A stretch of 64,000 nt of DNA from assembly GCA_963778675.1 (NCBI GenBank), contig CAVZVI010000007.1:248001-312000 (forward strand), read 5' to 3'. Below, piece by piece: positions 16,478 through 24,529 of this stretch. Numbering within the stretch: the stretch's first letter is position 1; each line of letters opens with the position of its first letter. The notes under the pieces were generated by a model. It was not told where the DNA came from and did not search any database. It worked only from the letters and a program-made list of their open reading frames with translations. The translations under genes were made by a program, and so were the position numbers. The DNA is from CAWCDJ01 sp963778675 (lineage in GTDB: Bacteria; Acidobacteriota; Terriglobia; Bryobacterales; Bryobacteraceae).

Positions 16478-18925
16478 ATGTTGCAGGATATTCGCTACGC
16501 GCTGCGCATGATGCGGCGGGCTCCGGGATTTACAGCGGTCGCCGTACTCTCCCTGGCGCTGGGGACCGGCGCCAACACCGCGATCTTTACCCTGATCAAC
16601 AGCCTGATGCTGCGGCTGCTACCGGTGCGCGCGCCGGAACAACTGGTGGAACTGCTGGAGAAGTACCCGGGCGAGCCTCGCGGGAGCTACTTCTCCTGGG
16701 CAAGCTACGAGTACTATCGCGATCGCAACCATGTATTCTCGGCCCTGATCGCCGCAACGGGACCTGCGAGGCTCACAGTGCGCGGCGCGGGACTCGAACC
16801 GGCCCCTGTGAACGGCGCGCGTGTCTCCGGCAATTATTTCCCGGCGCTGGGGTTGGAGCCGGCGACCGGCCGGCTGATCGGGCCGGAGGACGACCCGATG
16901 GGCACCGGCATTCCGGCGATCGCGGTGGTGAGCTGGGCGTGGTGGAAGAACAGGTTCAATCAGGATCCGGGGATTGTGGGCAAGCAGATCGTCGTGGAGA
17001 ATACGCCAGTGACGATTGTGGGGGTCGCGCCACGGGGCTTCGCCGGATTGTTACCGGGAAGCAGGACCGATCTCTGGCTGCCCGGCGTGGCCGCGGCGCG
17101 CGGGGGCCTGTCCCTGGTGGCGCGATTGAGGCCCGGCGTATCCATCGACCAGGCGCGGGCGGAGATGCCGGTGCTTTTCCGCTACACCATCGAAGAGAGG
17201 ACCCGGAACAGCAAGGACCCGCTGATGCATCAATTGAAAGTCGAAATAGAGCCGGCGGCCACGGGGCTTGTGCAACTGCGGGATCTGTTCGCCAAGCCGC
17301 TGCTGCTGCTGATGGTAGTGGTCGCCCTGCTGCTGCTCATCGCGTGTACGAACCTGGCCAGCCTGCTGCTGGCGCGCGGCGCCGCCCGCCGGCACGAAAT
17401 GGCATTGCGCGTCGCACTGGGTGCCGGCCGGGTGCGCCTGGTGCGCCAGGTTTTCACCGAAGCCCTGTTGCTCTCCGGGGCGGGCAGCCTGTTCGGTATC
17501 CTCCTGGCGTATTTCGGCGCCGGCGCGCTGTTGCGGGTCCTGACTTCCGGACGCCCGATCATCGGGCTGCCGCAACCCCTCGTGATTCCGCTCTCGCCTG
17601 ACGCGCACGTGCTGCTCTTTACGGCCGCAGTCGCCGTGTCGACCGCTATGCTGTTCGGACTGGCTCCCGCGTGGAACGCATTTACCTCGGCCCCGGCGTC
17701 TGCGCTGCGGGAGACTGGACGAGCCGGGGAAACGAAGTTCCGGCGGCTTTTCGGACGGAGCCTGGTGGTTGCGCAGGTGGCCCTGTCGGTGGTGCTGCTG
17801 AGTGCGGCCGGCCTCTTCATTCGCCACCTGTCGAATCTGGAGCACGTCAATCTGGGGTTCCGCCGCGACCATGTGCTGCTAGTGTCTCTGAACCCCGCAA
17901 ACAGCGGCTACAACGGCGAACAACTATCTCTCGCCTACCAGGAGTTGCTGGGGCGCCTGCAGGGGATTCCGGGTGTGCGCTCGGCCACCATCAGCGCGCC
18001 GACGCCGCTCTCCGGCGCGGGCGCCAGCGGGTTTGCCACGGTGGAGGGTTACCAGGAAAGGCCTGAAGATCGCCGCTACATTTCGATCGCCTATGTTGCG
18101 CCGAGGTATTTCGAGACACTCGAAATACCGCTCCTCGCCGGACGGGAATTCCGCTTCGCAGACGCGGCGCAACCCAACGTGGCGGTCATCAGTCAGACTT
18201 TGGCCCGATACTATTTCGCAGGCCGCAACCCCATCGGCGAGCACGTCACCCTCGATCACGTGACTGGCGCACCGGAACCCAGGACCTATGAAATTGTAGG
18301 CGTGGCGGGAGACGCGAACTATCAGGAAATTCGCGAAGCGGTGAGGCGCTCTATCTACCTGCCGGCCTTCCATGACGGGCGTATCATCGGAAATTCTTTC
18401 CTGATCCGCACCCGGATCGACCCGGAAGCCGTCGCGCCCGCGGTACGCCGCGTCGTGGGTGAATCACTCAAGACCGTACCGGTGGCACGCATCACCACAC
18501 TGCAGGAACAAGTAGATGCGACGATCGTCCCGGAGCGGCTCGTCGCGATGCTTTCCGGGGTGTTCGGCGCCCTGGGCGGCTTGCTCGCGGCCATCGGACT
18601 CTACGGCCTGCTCGCCTATACCGTTGCGCGCCGCAGCAACGAAATCGGGATACGGATGGCACTGGGGGCAACCGGAACCGCCGTGACCCGGATGGTCCTC
18701 GTGGACGCGTTGGGCATGGTTTGTGCGGGACTCGCAGCCGGCGTACCGCTGGCGCTCTGGGGCAGACGCATCGCAGCGAGCTGGGTGGCGGACGTGCATG
18801 CGAACGCCATCGCCGCGGTCGCCTTCGGCGCATTGGCGATGCTGGCGATCGCCCTCGTCGCGGCCTATCTGCCGGCCCGCCGCGCGGCCCGCGTCGATCC
18901 GATGCAATCCTTGCGTTACGAGTGA
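16478..18925 (+). CDS. ADOP family (MacB/FtsX-like) ABC transporter permease
   Basis: An 815-residue permease of the acidobacterial duplicated orphan permease type. It begins MLQDIRYALRMMRRAPGFTAVAVLSLALGTGANTAIF, the family's hallmark start, with transmembrane segment one at about residues 20-42 and a periplasmic MacB_PCD domain to about 260. FtsX-type membrane bundles follow at about 270-430, with a second core domain and a final bundle ending in YLPARRAARVDPMQSLRYE. Two FtsX halves in one chain make up the 'duplication'. No ATPase gene is adjacent, as usual for these orphan permeases. GAGGAGG lies 8 nt before the ATG. The substrate is unknown; macrolide or lipoprotein efflux is the family analogy. 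Confidence 0.93.
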   Translation: MLQDIRYALRMMRRAPGFTAVAVLSLALGTGANTAIFTLINSLMLRLLPVRAPEQLVELLEKYPGEPRGSYFSWASYEYYRDRNHVFSALIAATGPARLTVRGAGLEPAPVNGARVSGNYFPALGLEPATGRLIGPEDDPMGTGIPAIAVVSWAWWKNRFNQDPGIVGKQIVVENTPVTIVGVAPRGFAGLLPGSRTDLWLPGVAAARGGLSLVARLRPGVSIDQARAEMPVLFRYTIEERTRNSKDPLMHQLKVEIEPAATGLVQLRDLFAKPLLLLMVVVALLLLIACTNLASLLLARGAARRHEMALRVALGAGRVRLVRQVFTEALLLSGAGSLFGILLAYFGAGALLRVLTSGRPIIGLPQPLVIPLSPDAHVLLFTAAVAVSTAMLFGLAPAWNAFTSAPASALRETGRAGETKFRRLFGRSLVVAQVALSVVLLSAAGLFIRHLSNLEHVNLGFRRDHVLLVSLNPANSGYNGEQLSLAYQELLGRLQGIPGVRSATISAPTPLSGAGASGFATVEGYQERPEDRRYISIAYVAPRYFETLEIPLLAGREFRFADAAQPNVAVISQTLARYYFAGRNPIGEHVTLDHVTGAPEPRTYEIVGVAGDANYQEIREAVRRSIYLPAFHDGRIIGNSFLIRTRIDPEAVAPAVRRVVGESLKTVPVARITTLQEQVDATIVPERLVAMLSGVFGALGGLLAAIGLYGLLAYTVARRSNEIGIRMALGATGTAVTRMVLVDALGMVCAGLAAGVPLALWGRRIAASWVADVHANAIAAVAFGALAMLAIALVAAYLPARRAARVDPMQSLRYE

Positions 18926-18959
18926 GGTCCCAGTGCTGCGCGCGCCGAAGGCGCTTTGA

Positions 18960-20354
18960 CTATATCGGCCGGAACAGGATGCCTGCGATTTTGCCGTCCG
19001 GCGTCAGACCGATGCGGAGTTCGGCCAAGCCGTTCTCGAACTTCACTTCATAGATATCCGCGCCGCCGGGGTCGACGCCCCGCGTGATGGTGAAGACCAT
19101 GCCGGAGTCGCGGTAGGCGCCGACATAGGCGTCTAGCCTCTTCGGGTCCACCTTGGTCACGGCGCGTTCCTTTGGTCCGAAGTCCGGCCAGCCATATTCG
19201 TGAGCCACGGTGCGCTGAATCTCAGACGCCAACTCGCCGCCGTTGTCGCCATTCGTCATGATGACCACGCCGTCGCCATCGTCATAAGCAGTCAGGTTGC
19301 AGCGATACCCTTCGTTCGCGCCGCCGTGCGTAAAGAACGGGTGCGCCGCCCCGCCGCCCGTTCCTGGCCCCAATCCCTGGTGATTCATGCCAGGCGTAAG
19401 CATCCGGCGGACCATGGCTGCCGAAAGCACATGATTCGCCTTACCCGCCAACGATCGCTGCACCTCGATGGCGTACCGCGCGAGGTCCGATGGCGTGGTC
19501 CACAGGCCCGCCGGAGCCATCTCCGGATAGACGTGCGGTCCGCCCGGAACCGGCTGTCCATCGGCCCGGTAAGGGATGGCAACTTCATCCATCCTGCTCC
19601 CAGGTAAGGGCTGCTCGTAGGTGCTCTTCGTCATGCCGATGGGCGCGAGCACGGTATCGTGCATGAGCTTGGGGAACGGCTCGCCAGTGACATCCTGCAA
19701 CAACTGCTGCGCCACCACATAGCCCCCGCCGGAGTATCGCCAGATGGTTCCCGGCTCCGTATCGACACGGATCGGGGCGCTGTTCGCCGGCTTCTCGCCG
19801 TTCAAGATCCCGACCAGTGTGGGCACCGGAGCGCCGGAGGCATACCCCGCAAACCCGTGCACGGTCAACCCGGCGGTATGAGTCAGCAGTTCCCGTAACG
19901 TCACCTTGGAATGCGCGGTGAAAGAATTCTCCGGCACCTTCCACGTCTTGAGGTACTGGTTGACGTCCGTATCGAGGTTGAGTTTTCCCGATTCCACGAG
20001 GCGCAGCACCGCCATTGCCGCTACCGGCTTGCTGATGGATGCCGCCTGGAACAGCGTATCGGGGGTCACAGGCGGGCCGCCGATGCGCGTGACGCCGAAG
20101 CCGCGCGCCCATTCGATCTTGCCCTCGTGGATCACGGCGATACTCACCCCGGGCACGTGCAAGGCGGCCATGCGATCGGCCAACTTCGTCGTCGAGACCG
20201 GTTCGCCCTTGACGATGACGGCCGGCAGAAGCCCATTGCGGATACGCTCGATTCGTTGTTCGACGGCCGAAGGCGTCTGAGCAACGAGTGCGCACAAGGC
20301 TACCGTGACGAGCGCCGCGCTAAGGCAGCGCCCGACAGCGGCCGAGGTGGACAT
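18960..20354 (-). CDS. Serine hydrolase, class C beta-lactamase / penicillin-binding-protein-like
   Basis: A 464-residue exported serine hydrolase. The signal region (CLSAALVTVALCALVAQ) precedes a beta-lactamase-related domain with the SxxK nucleophile motif (QAASISKPVAAMAVL), a Tyr motif in WRYSGGGYVVAQQLL replacing the YxN triad, and the third motif HGG (FFTHGGANEGY). A short C-terminal domain (about 390-464) is common in family members acting on D-amino acids, esters or small peptides. It lies 19 nt upstream of the S9 peptidase gene on the same strand, so the two may be co-transcribed. True beta-lactam resistance is unlikely from sequence alone. Confidence 0.9.
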   Translation of the reverse strand: MSTSAAVGRCLSAALVTVALCALVAQTPSAVEQRIERIRNGLLPAVIVKGEPVSTTKLADRMAALHVPGVSIAVIHEGKIEWARGFGVTRIGGPPVTPDTLFQAASISKPVAAMAVLRLVESGKLNLDTDVNQYLKTWKVPENSFTAHSKVTLRELLTHTAGLTVHGFAGYASGAPVPTLVGILNGEKPANSAPIRVDTEPGTIWRYSGGGYVVAQQLLQDVTGEPFPKLMHDTVLAPIGMTKSTYEQPLPGSRMDEVAIPYRADGQPVPGGPHVYPEMAPAGLWTTPSDLARYAIEVQRSLAGKANHVLSAAMVRRMLTPGMNHQGLGPGTGGGAAHPFFTHGGANEGYRCNLTAYDDGDGVVIMTNGDNGGELASEIQRTVAHEYGWPDFGPKERAVTKVDPKRLDAYVGAYRDSGMVFTITRGVDPGGADIYEVKFENGLAELRIGLTPDGKIAGILFRPI

Positions 20355-20373
20355 GCAGTACCTCCCGTGTTTC

Positions 20374-22527
20374 TTATTTCAGGGTCCGGTCGAAGAACTC
20401 CACCATCATCTCGTTCATCTGCCGCGCCGCCGGGCCGCTCACGCCGTGCGACTTCTGCGGGTAGAGCATGAACTCGAACTGCTTCCCCGCCAGTTGCAAA
20501 GCGTTGATCAATTGCAGCGAGTTCTGAAAGAGCACGTTGTCGTCCTCGATGTTATGTACCACCATCAGCTTCCCCTTCAGGTTCTTCGCCTTGGGGGGCA
20601 GCGCGGTGTCGCGGTACCCGTCTGCATCTTCACTGGGCAGACCCATATAACGCTCGGTGTAGATGGTGTCGTAGTTGATCCAACTGGTCACGGGCGCCCC
20701 GGCGAAGCCCGCGCGGAACACATCGGGCGCGTTCAGCATGGCGTTAGTGGTCATGAAACCGCCGTAGCTCCAGCCGTGGATGCCGATCCGCGCCGGATCC
20801 GCGAATCCGAGCGAGATCAGATACTTCACGCCGGCCACCTGGTCGGCCAGTTCGTTGACGCCCATCTTGTGGTAGATAGCAGTCTCGAAGGCATGCCCGC
20901 GGCCCATGCCGCCGCGGTTTTCGCACTGCCAGATTACGTATCCCTTGTGCGCGAACACCTGGTCGATGTTGATCCCCTGCCACGAATTGTGAACCGGCAG
21001 TCCCACGCCCGGGCCGCCGTAGACGCTCACGATCACCGGGTATTTCCTGCCCTGCTGGAATCCCGCCGGCTTGATCAGCCGTCCGTAGAGCATGGTGCCG
21101 TCCGCCCCGGGGAACTGCACGATTTCGGTGGGCAGGATGTCGTACTCATCGGCTTGCGTGCGGTTGACCGCGCGGTAGACGGCGAGTTCCTTGCCGTCCC
21201 CCGCATGGAGGATGGTCTGCGGAGGCGAAGTCAGGCTCGACCACGTATCGAGATAGTAAGCGCCTGTGGGTCCCATGGAGATCGAGTGGCTGCCGGCTTC
21301 CTCGGTCAGCTTGCGCTTACCGCGGCCGTTCAGGTCGATGCTGTAAAGGTGGCGCTCGAGCGAAGACCCCTCATCGGAGGTGTACCAAAGCCGGGTCGCG
21401 TCCACGCCGTTGATCGCGGTGACCTCCCAGGGACCTTTGGTCAACTGCTTCACTTCCTTGCCGTCGTTCGAGTACAGAAAGACGTGGCGGAAGCCGCCGT
21501 CGCGCTCGCTGGTCCAGAGGAAGTGCTTGCCATCCTTGAGGAACTGCACGTCGCCGGAGAGATTGATCCAATATGGGTCGGACTCCTTGAAGATTGTCGA
21601 TGGCGCGCCCGATTCGACGTCGATCGAGAACAACTCGTCGTGGTTCTGCACGCGGTTCATCCGCAGCACGTACACGCTGCGCGAATCGGGCATCCAGCCG
21701 GCGCGCGCGGCCAGATAACTGTCGCGCGTGTTGCCGATTTCCAGCCAGCGCGTCGCGCCGCCGGCGGCCGGCACCACGCCGAGATGGATCGTCGCGTTAT
21801 TCTCGCCCGCCTGCGGATACCGCTCCGGCTCATAGATGGCGCGCACGCGCAACAGGTCGGCATGCGGGAAAAGCGGTTCGCGGCTCATATCGAACTGCAG
21901 GTAGGCAATCGATTTCGAATCGGGCGACCACCAGAAGGCCGTCCCCAGGTAGAGTTCCTCGGGGTACACCCAATCGGTACCGCCGTTGCGCAAGGTCTCG
22001 GTGCCGTCCCGGGTCAGGCGCGTTTCTTTTTTGGTGGCGACATCCACGGTGTAAAGGTCCCACCCGCGGCGGAAGGCGACCGATTTCCCGTCGGGCGAAA
22101 GCTTGGCGTCGATCTCCGGCTCGGGCGTTTTGGTGACCTGGTCCCAGGCGCCGGTATCGGCGTGGATCACGAACACGTCGCCGCCGGACGTATAGAGCAG
22201 CGACTTGCCATCGCCGGACCACTCCATGCCGCCGAGCCGGGAGCGGCGGTTCTGCCAGTCCATCGGCTCATCATCGGAGGGGGCCTTCACGGCCGCCGCA
22301 TCGATCGCCTCGGTCGAAACCAGCTCTTTCGAGGTCTTCGTCGCCGGGTCGTAGATCGCCAGATTTCGACCCTGCCGGGTAACGAAGGTCCTGCCGTCCG
22401 GCGCCCAGAGGACCGATCCGCCGCGCCCGCCACCGCGGCCCGCCTGGTTCAAGGTTTCGAGGGTAATCGGCTTCTTCTGCGCGAACAGCGCCGGAGCCAC
22501 CACTAAAAGGAGGAGAAACTTCCGCAT
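20374..22527 (-). CDS. DPP4-like S9B family dipeptidyl peptidase
   Basis: A 717-residue secreted peptidase when started at the ATG at 22525-22527, which gives a clean signal peptide (MRKFLLLLVVAPALFAQ). An open extension further upstream runs into unrelated genes and is rejected. An N-terminal eight-bladed DPPIV propeller includes the double-Glu-type text WVYPEELYLGTAFWWSPDSK. The catalytic domain has HGWSYGGFMT (Ser587), IEDDNVLFQNS (Asp) and KSHGVSG (His). Family members remove N-terminal dipeptides, usually Xaa-Pro. Its neighbours are another exported serine hydrolase and a decayed permease fragment. A small glycine-rich insert (GRGGGRGG) follows the signal peptide. Confidence 0.93.
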   Translation of the reverse strand: MRKFLLLLVVAPALFAQKKPITLETLNQAGRGGGRGGSVLWAPDGRTFVTRQGRNLAIYDPATKTSKELVSTEAIDAAAVKAPSDDEPMDWQNRRSRLGGMEWSGDGKSLLYTSGGDVFVIHADTGAWDQVTKTPEPEIDAKLSPDGKSVAFRRGWDLYTVDVATKKETRLTRDGTETLRNGGTDWVYPEELYLGTAFWWSPDSKSIAYLQFDMSREPLFPHADLLRVRAIYEPERYPQAGENNATIHLGVVPAAGGATRWLEIGNTRDSYLAARAGWMPDSRSVYVLRMNRVQNHDELFSIDVESGAPSTIFKESDPYWINLSGDVQFLKDGKHFLWTSERDGGFRHVFLYSNDGKEVKQLTKGPWEVTAINGVDATRLWYTSDEGSSLERHLYSIDLNGRGKRKLTEEAGSHSISMGPTGAYYLDTWSSLTSPPQTILHAGDGKELAVYRAVNRTQADEYDILPTEIVQFPGADGTMLYGRLIKPAGFQQGRKYPVIVSVYGGPGVGLPVHNSWQGINIDQVFAHKGYVIWQCENRGGMGRGHAFETAIYHKMGVNELADQVAGVKYLISLGFADPARIGIHGWSYGGFMTTNAMLNAPDVFRAGFAGAPVTSWINYDTIYTERYMGLPSEDADGYRDTALPPKAKNLKGKLMVVHNIEDDNVLFQNSLQLINALQLAGKQFEFMLYPQKSHGVSGPAARQMNEMMVEFFDRTLK

Positions 22528-22550
22528 GTGTACTGATTGTAGCGGCTCTC

Positions 22551-22781
22551 CTACTCCTGCCGCAGCGCCACCAGGGGATCCACCTTGGTCGCGCGCCGCG
22601 CCGGTATGTAGCATGCGAGCATGGCGACGACTCCCAGAAGTAGAGCCACGGCCGTCGGAAGCGAGCACCTGAACCTGAGGGATTTCCGCCGAAGCGCGTT
22701 TTCCAGAACGCGTGGCTGATGAGTGCCGCGCCAGCGCTGCCCGGTTTCTCTTCCCCCGCGGCAAACGGCCGCCCGATTCAT
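22551..22781 (-). pseudogene. C-terminal remnant of an ADOP/FtsX-type permease
   Basis: The last part of this minus-strand frame reads PTAVALLLGVVAMLACYIPARRATKVDPLVALRQE. This is the conserved final transmembrane helix and tail of an ADOP permease; compare YLPARRAARVDPMQSLRYE at the end of the intact copy at 16478-18925. The match covers only about 22551-22660, and sequence further upstream is unrelated to the family. It is therefore a short leftover of a deleted gene rather than a functional protein. About 190 nt between it and the AraC gene hold nothing recognisable. Confidence 0.7.
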
Positions 22782-22853
22782 TCAGAAGTTGGCGCGGCCT
22801 CAGGAACATAGCAAATACCGGATGTCCGGTTCCGGGACGGAGGTGTACCATGA

Positions 22854-23672
22854 TTGGAAATGCTGTACTGCACCCGGAGACCCGCCGCGCCCCTCGACCG
22901 GTACGTCCGGGCGCTGTGGACGTGGGAGGGATTCCAGCAGCCCCACCACAAGGAACGCCTGCTGCCGGACGGGTCGCTGCAAATGGTGGTGAACCTGCGC
23001 GAAGACCAGACCCGCATCTACGACCGGGACCACCTCGACCGATTCCAGACGCACTCCGGCGCACTCGTCGCCGGTGCGCATTCCAGCTACTTCGTCATCG
23101 ATACCGCGGAGCAGACTTCCGTCGCGGGGGTACATTTTCTGCCCGGCGGCGCGTTCCCTTTCCTGAGCGTTCCCGCCGGAGAATTGCGGGACCAGCACGT
23201 CTCGCTCGATCTTCTCTGGGGCGGCCGCGCTGGTGAACTGCGCGAGCAGCTGCTGGCGGCGTCCGGCGCCGAGGCCCGCATTGCGGTCCTCGAGCGCGCG
23301 CTGCTGGCCCGCCTGCGCGGCCCGGTCGAGCGCCACCCGGCGGTCGCCTGGGCGGTGGGTGAGTTCGAGCGCGCTCCTCTGCCTGTCCGCGAAGTGACCG
23401 GCCGGATCGGCCTCAGCGAGCGCCACTTCATCGAACTGTTCCGCAACCAGGTGGGACTGACGCCGAAGCGGTTCTGCCGGATCACCCGTTTTCAGAGCGT
23501 GCTGCGGCGCATCCAGGGCGGCCGTCCCATTGAGTGGGCCGAGGTCGCGCTGGACTGCGGCTACTTCGACCAGCCGCACTTCATCCACGATTTCCGGCAG
23601 TTCTCCGGGCTGAACCCGACCGCCTATCTGCCCACCTACCCGCGCTTCCTGAACCACGTTCCGATTCGCTGA
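22854..23672 (+). CDS. AraC family transcriptional regulator
   Basis: A 272-residue regulator. The N-terminal half (RRPAAPLDRYVRALWTWEG...LLPDGSLQMVVNL...VAGVHFLPGGAFPFL) is the DUF6597-like sensing domain often found in such regulators. The C-terminal 100 residues hold two helix-turn-helix units: VREVTGRIGLSERHFIELFRNQVGLTPKRF, then WAEVALDCGYFDQPHFIHDFRQFSGLNPTAY, the AraC signature. It lies 50 nt upstream of a VOC-family gene on the same strand, which may be its target; this AraC-VOC neighbourhood is common. The ligand is unknown. Confidence 0.92.
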   Translation: MEMLYCTRRPAAPLDRYVRALWTWEGFQQPHHKERLLPDGSLQMVVNLREDQTRIYDRDHLDRFQTHSGALVAGAHSSYFVIDTAEQTSVAGVHFLPGGAFPFLSVPAGELRDQHVSLDLLWGGRAGELREQLLAASGAEARIAVLERALLARLRGPVERHPAVAWAVGEFERAPLPVREVTGRIGLSERHFIELFRNQVGLTPKRFCRITRFQSVLRRIQGGRPIEWAEVALDCGYFDQPHFIHDFRQFSGLNPTAYLPTYPRFLNHVPIR

Positions 23673-23722
23673 CGTCAATTTTTTACAATCCGCCGCTACC
23701 CGGCTTCTGGCAGAATCACCAC

Positions 23723-24160
23723 ATGAGCACTCAGCCCAAACTTCGCAAAGGATTTTCCACCATCACGCCGTACCTGACGGTGGCCGACGCGGGCAAATTG
23801 ATCGAGTTCATCACGCGTGTTTTCGCCGCGGAGCAGACCTTCATGTCCCACCGCCCCGATGGCAGCGTCTGGCACGCCGAGGCCCGCATCGGCGATTCGA
23901 TGCTGATGATCGGCCAGGCGGGGGGGCCATGGCAGCCGCGCCCCAGCACGCTCTACATCTACGTGGACGACGTGGACGCGATCTATAAGACCGCCCTCGA
24001 AGCCGGCGCCAAGTCGCTGGCCGAGCCGCAGAATCACGACTACGGCGACCGTAGCGCCGGGTTCGAAGACCCCTGCGGCAATTTCTGGTGGGCCGCCAGC
24101 GTCGTCGAGGACCTCTCCAACGAGGAGATCCTCGAGCGCATGAAAGCCGGCACGCACTAA
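23723..24160 (+). CDS. VOC family protein (glyoxalase/bleomycin-resistance/PhnB-like)
   Basis: A 145-residue vicinal-oxygen-chelate protein from the ATG at 23723 (MSTQPKLRKGFSTITPYLTVADAGKLIEF). The order of elements fits the PhnB/YdcM-type VOC fold: FITRVFAAEQTFMSHRPDGSVWHAEARIGDSMLMIG, TLYIYVDDVDAIYKTALEAGA, and the closing GDRSAGFEDPCGNFWW with the usual Asp-Pro-Gly/Cys-Asn turn. Such proteins are metal-binding enzymes or drug-binding proteins; the reaction is not predictable. Its stop overlaps the stop of the convergent chorismate mutase gene by 4 nt. Confidence 0.9.
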   Translation: MSTQPKLRKGFSTITPYLTVADAGKLIEFITRVFAAEQTFMSHRPDGSVWHAEARIGDSMLMIGQAGGPWQPRPSTLYIYVDDVDAIYKTALEAGAKSLAEPQNHDYGDRSAGFEDPCGNFWWAASVVEDLSNEEILERMKAGTH

Positions 24161-24462
24161 CGCGCCTTCTTCCAGTGGTCGATTTCGTGGGAGATGAAGT
24201 ACGCCACCAGGTCGCGGTAGAGCTTCTCGATCAGGTCCGGGTCGACCCCTTCGCGCTCGGCCCACCGGCGGCGTACTTCCAACATAGCCGCCTGCCGCTC
24301 CGGCGCCGCGACGCCCGACTCGCTGGTCTTGAACCGCGCCGCCGCTCTTACATATCCGGCGCGCTCTGCGATCAGCGCGACCACCCGCTCGTCGATGCGG
24401 TCGATCTCCGAGCGGACTTCCGCCAGCGATCCGCACTCCTCCGGTTTCTTCATCTCCGACAT
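24157..24462 (-). CDS. AroQ-class chorismate mutase, PchB (isochorismate pyruvate lyase)-like
   Basis: A 101-residue all-helical protein with the AroQ fold. It is closest in layout to PchB: KKPEECGSLAEVRSEIDRIDERVVALIAERAGYVRAAARFKTSESGVAAPERQAAMLEVRRRWAEREGVDPDLIEKLY. PchB-type proteins split isochorismate into salicylate and pyruvate and also have weak chorismate mutase activity. The RFK segment carries the key active-site lysine, and conserved Arg residues are present. No isochorismate synthase is nearby, so whether it makes salicylate or prephenate is open. It is divergent from the FkbH operon across 67 nt, so shared regulation is possible but unproven. Confidence 0.85.
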   Translation of the reverse strand: MSEMKKPEECGSLAEVRSEIDRIDERVVALIAERAGYVRAAARFKTSESGVAAPERQAAMLEVRRRWAEREGVDPDLIEKLYRDLVAYFISHEIDHWKKAR

Positions 24463-24491
24463 TCTAATGGTTCCCGTGTCCGATCGATCAG

Positions 24492-24521
24492 TTGAGATAC
24501 GCAGCCCCTAAACTTCATAAT
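24492..24521 (+). promoter_or_regulatory. Candidate promoter of the FkbH-glycosyltransferase operon
   Basis: TTGAGA (24492-24497) and CATAAT (24516-24521) are 18 nt apart, each close to sigma70 consensus. The -10 ends 8 nt before the ATG at 24530, so the transcript would be nearly leaderless, although GGAAAGGA abuts the start codon. Confidence 0.45.
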
Positions 24522-24529
24522 GGAAAGGA

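Noticed and set aside
20305..22506. Long open plus-strand frame of 733 codons
   Set aside because: It is antisense to the DPP4-like peptidase, whose catalytic motifs are intact; the antisense product has no domain text.
22527..23064. Upstream extension of the DPP4-like frame
   Set aside because: The extension crosses the permease remnant and the start of the AraC gene and lacks protein-like features; the ATG at 22525-22527 starts a clean signal peptide.
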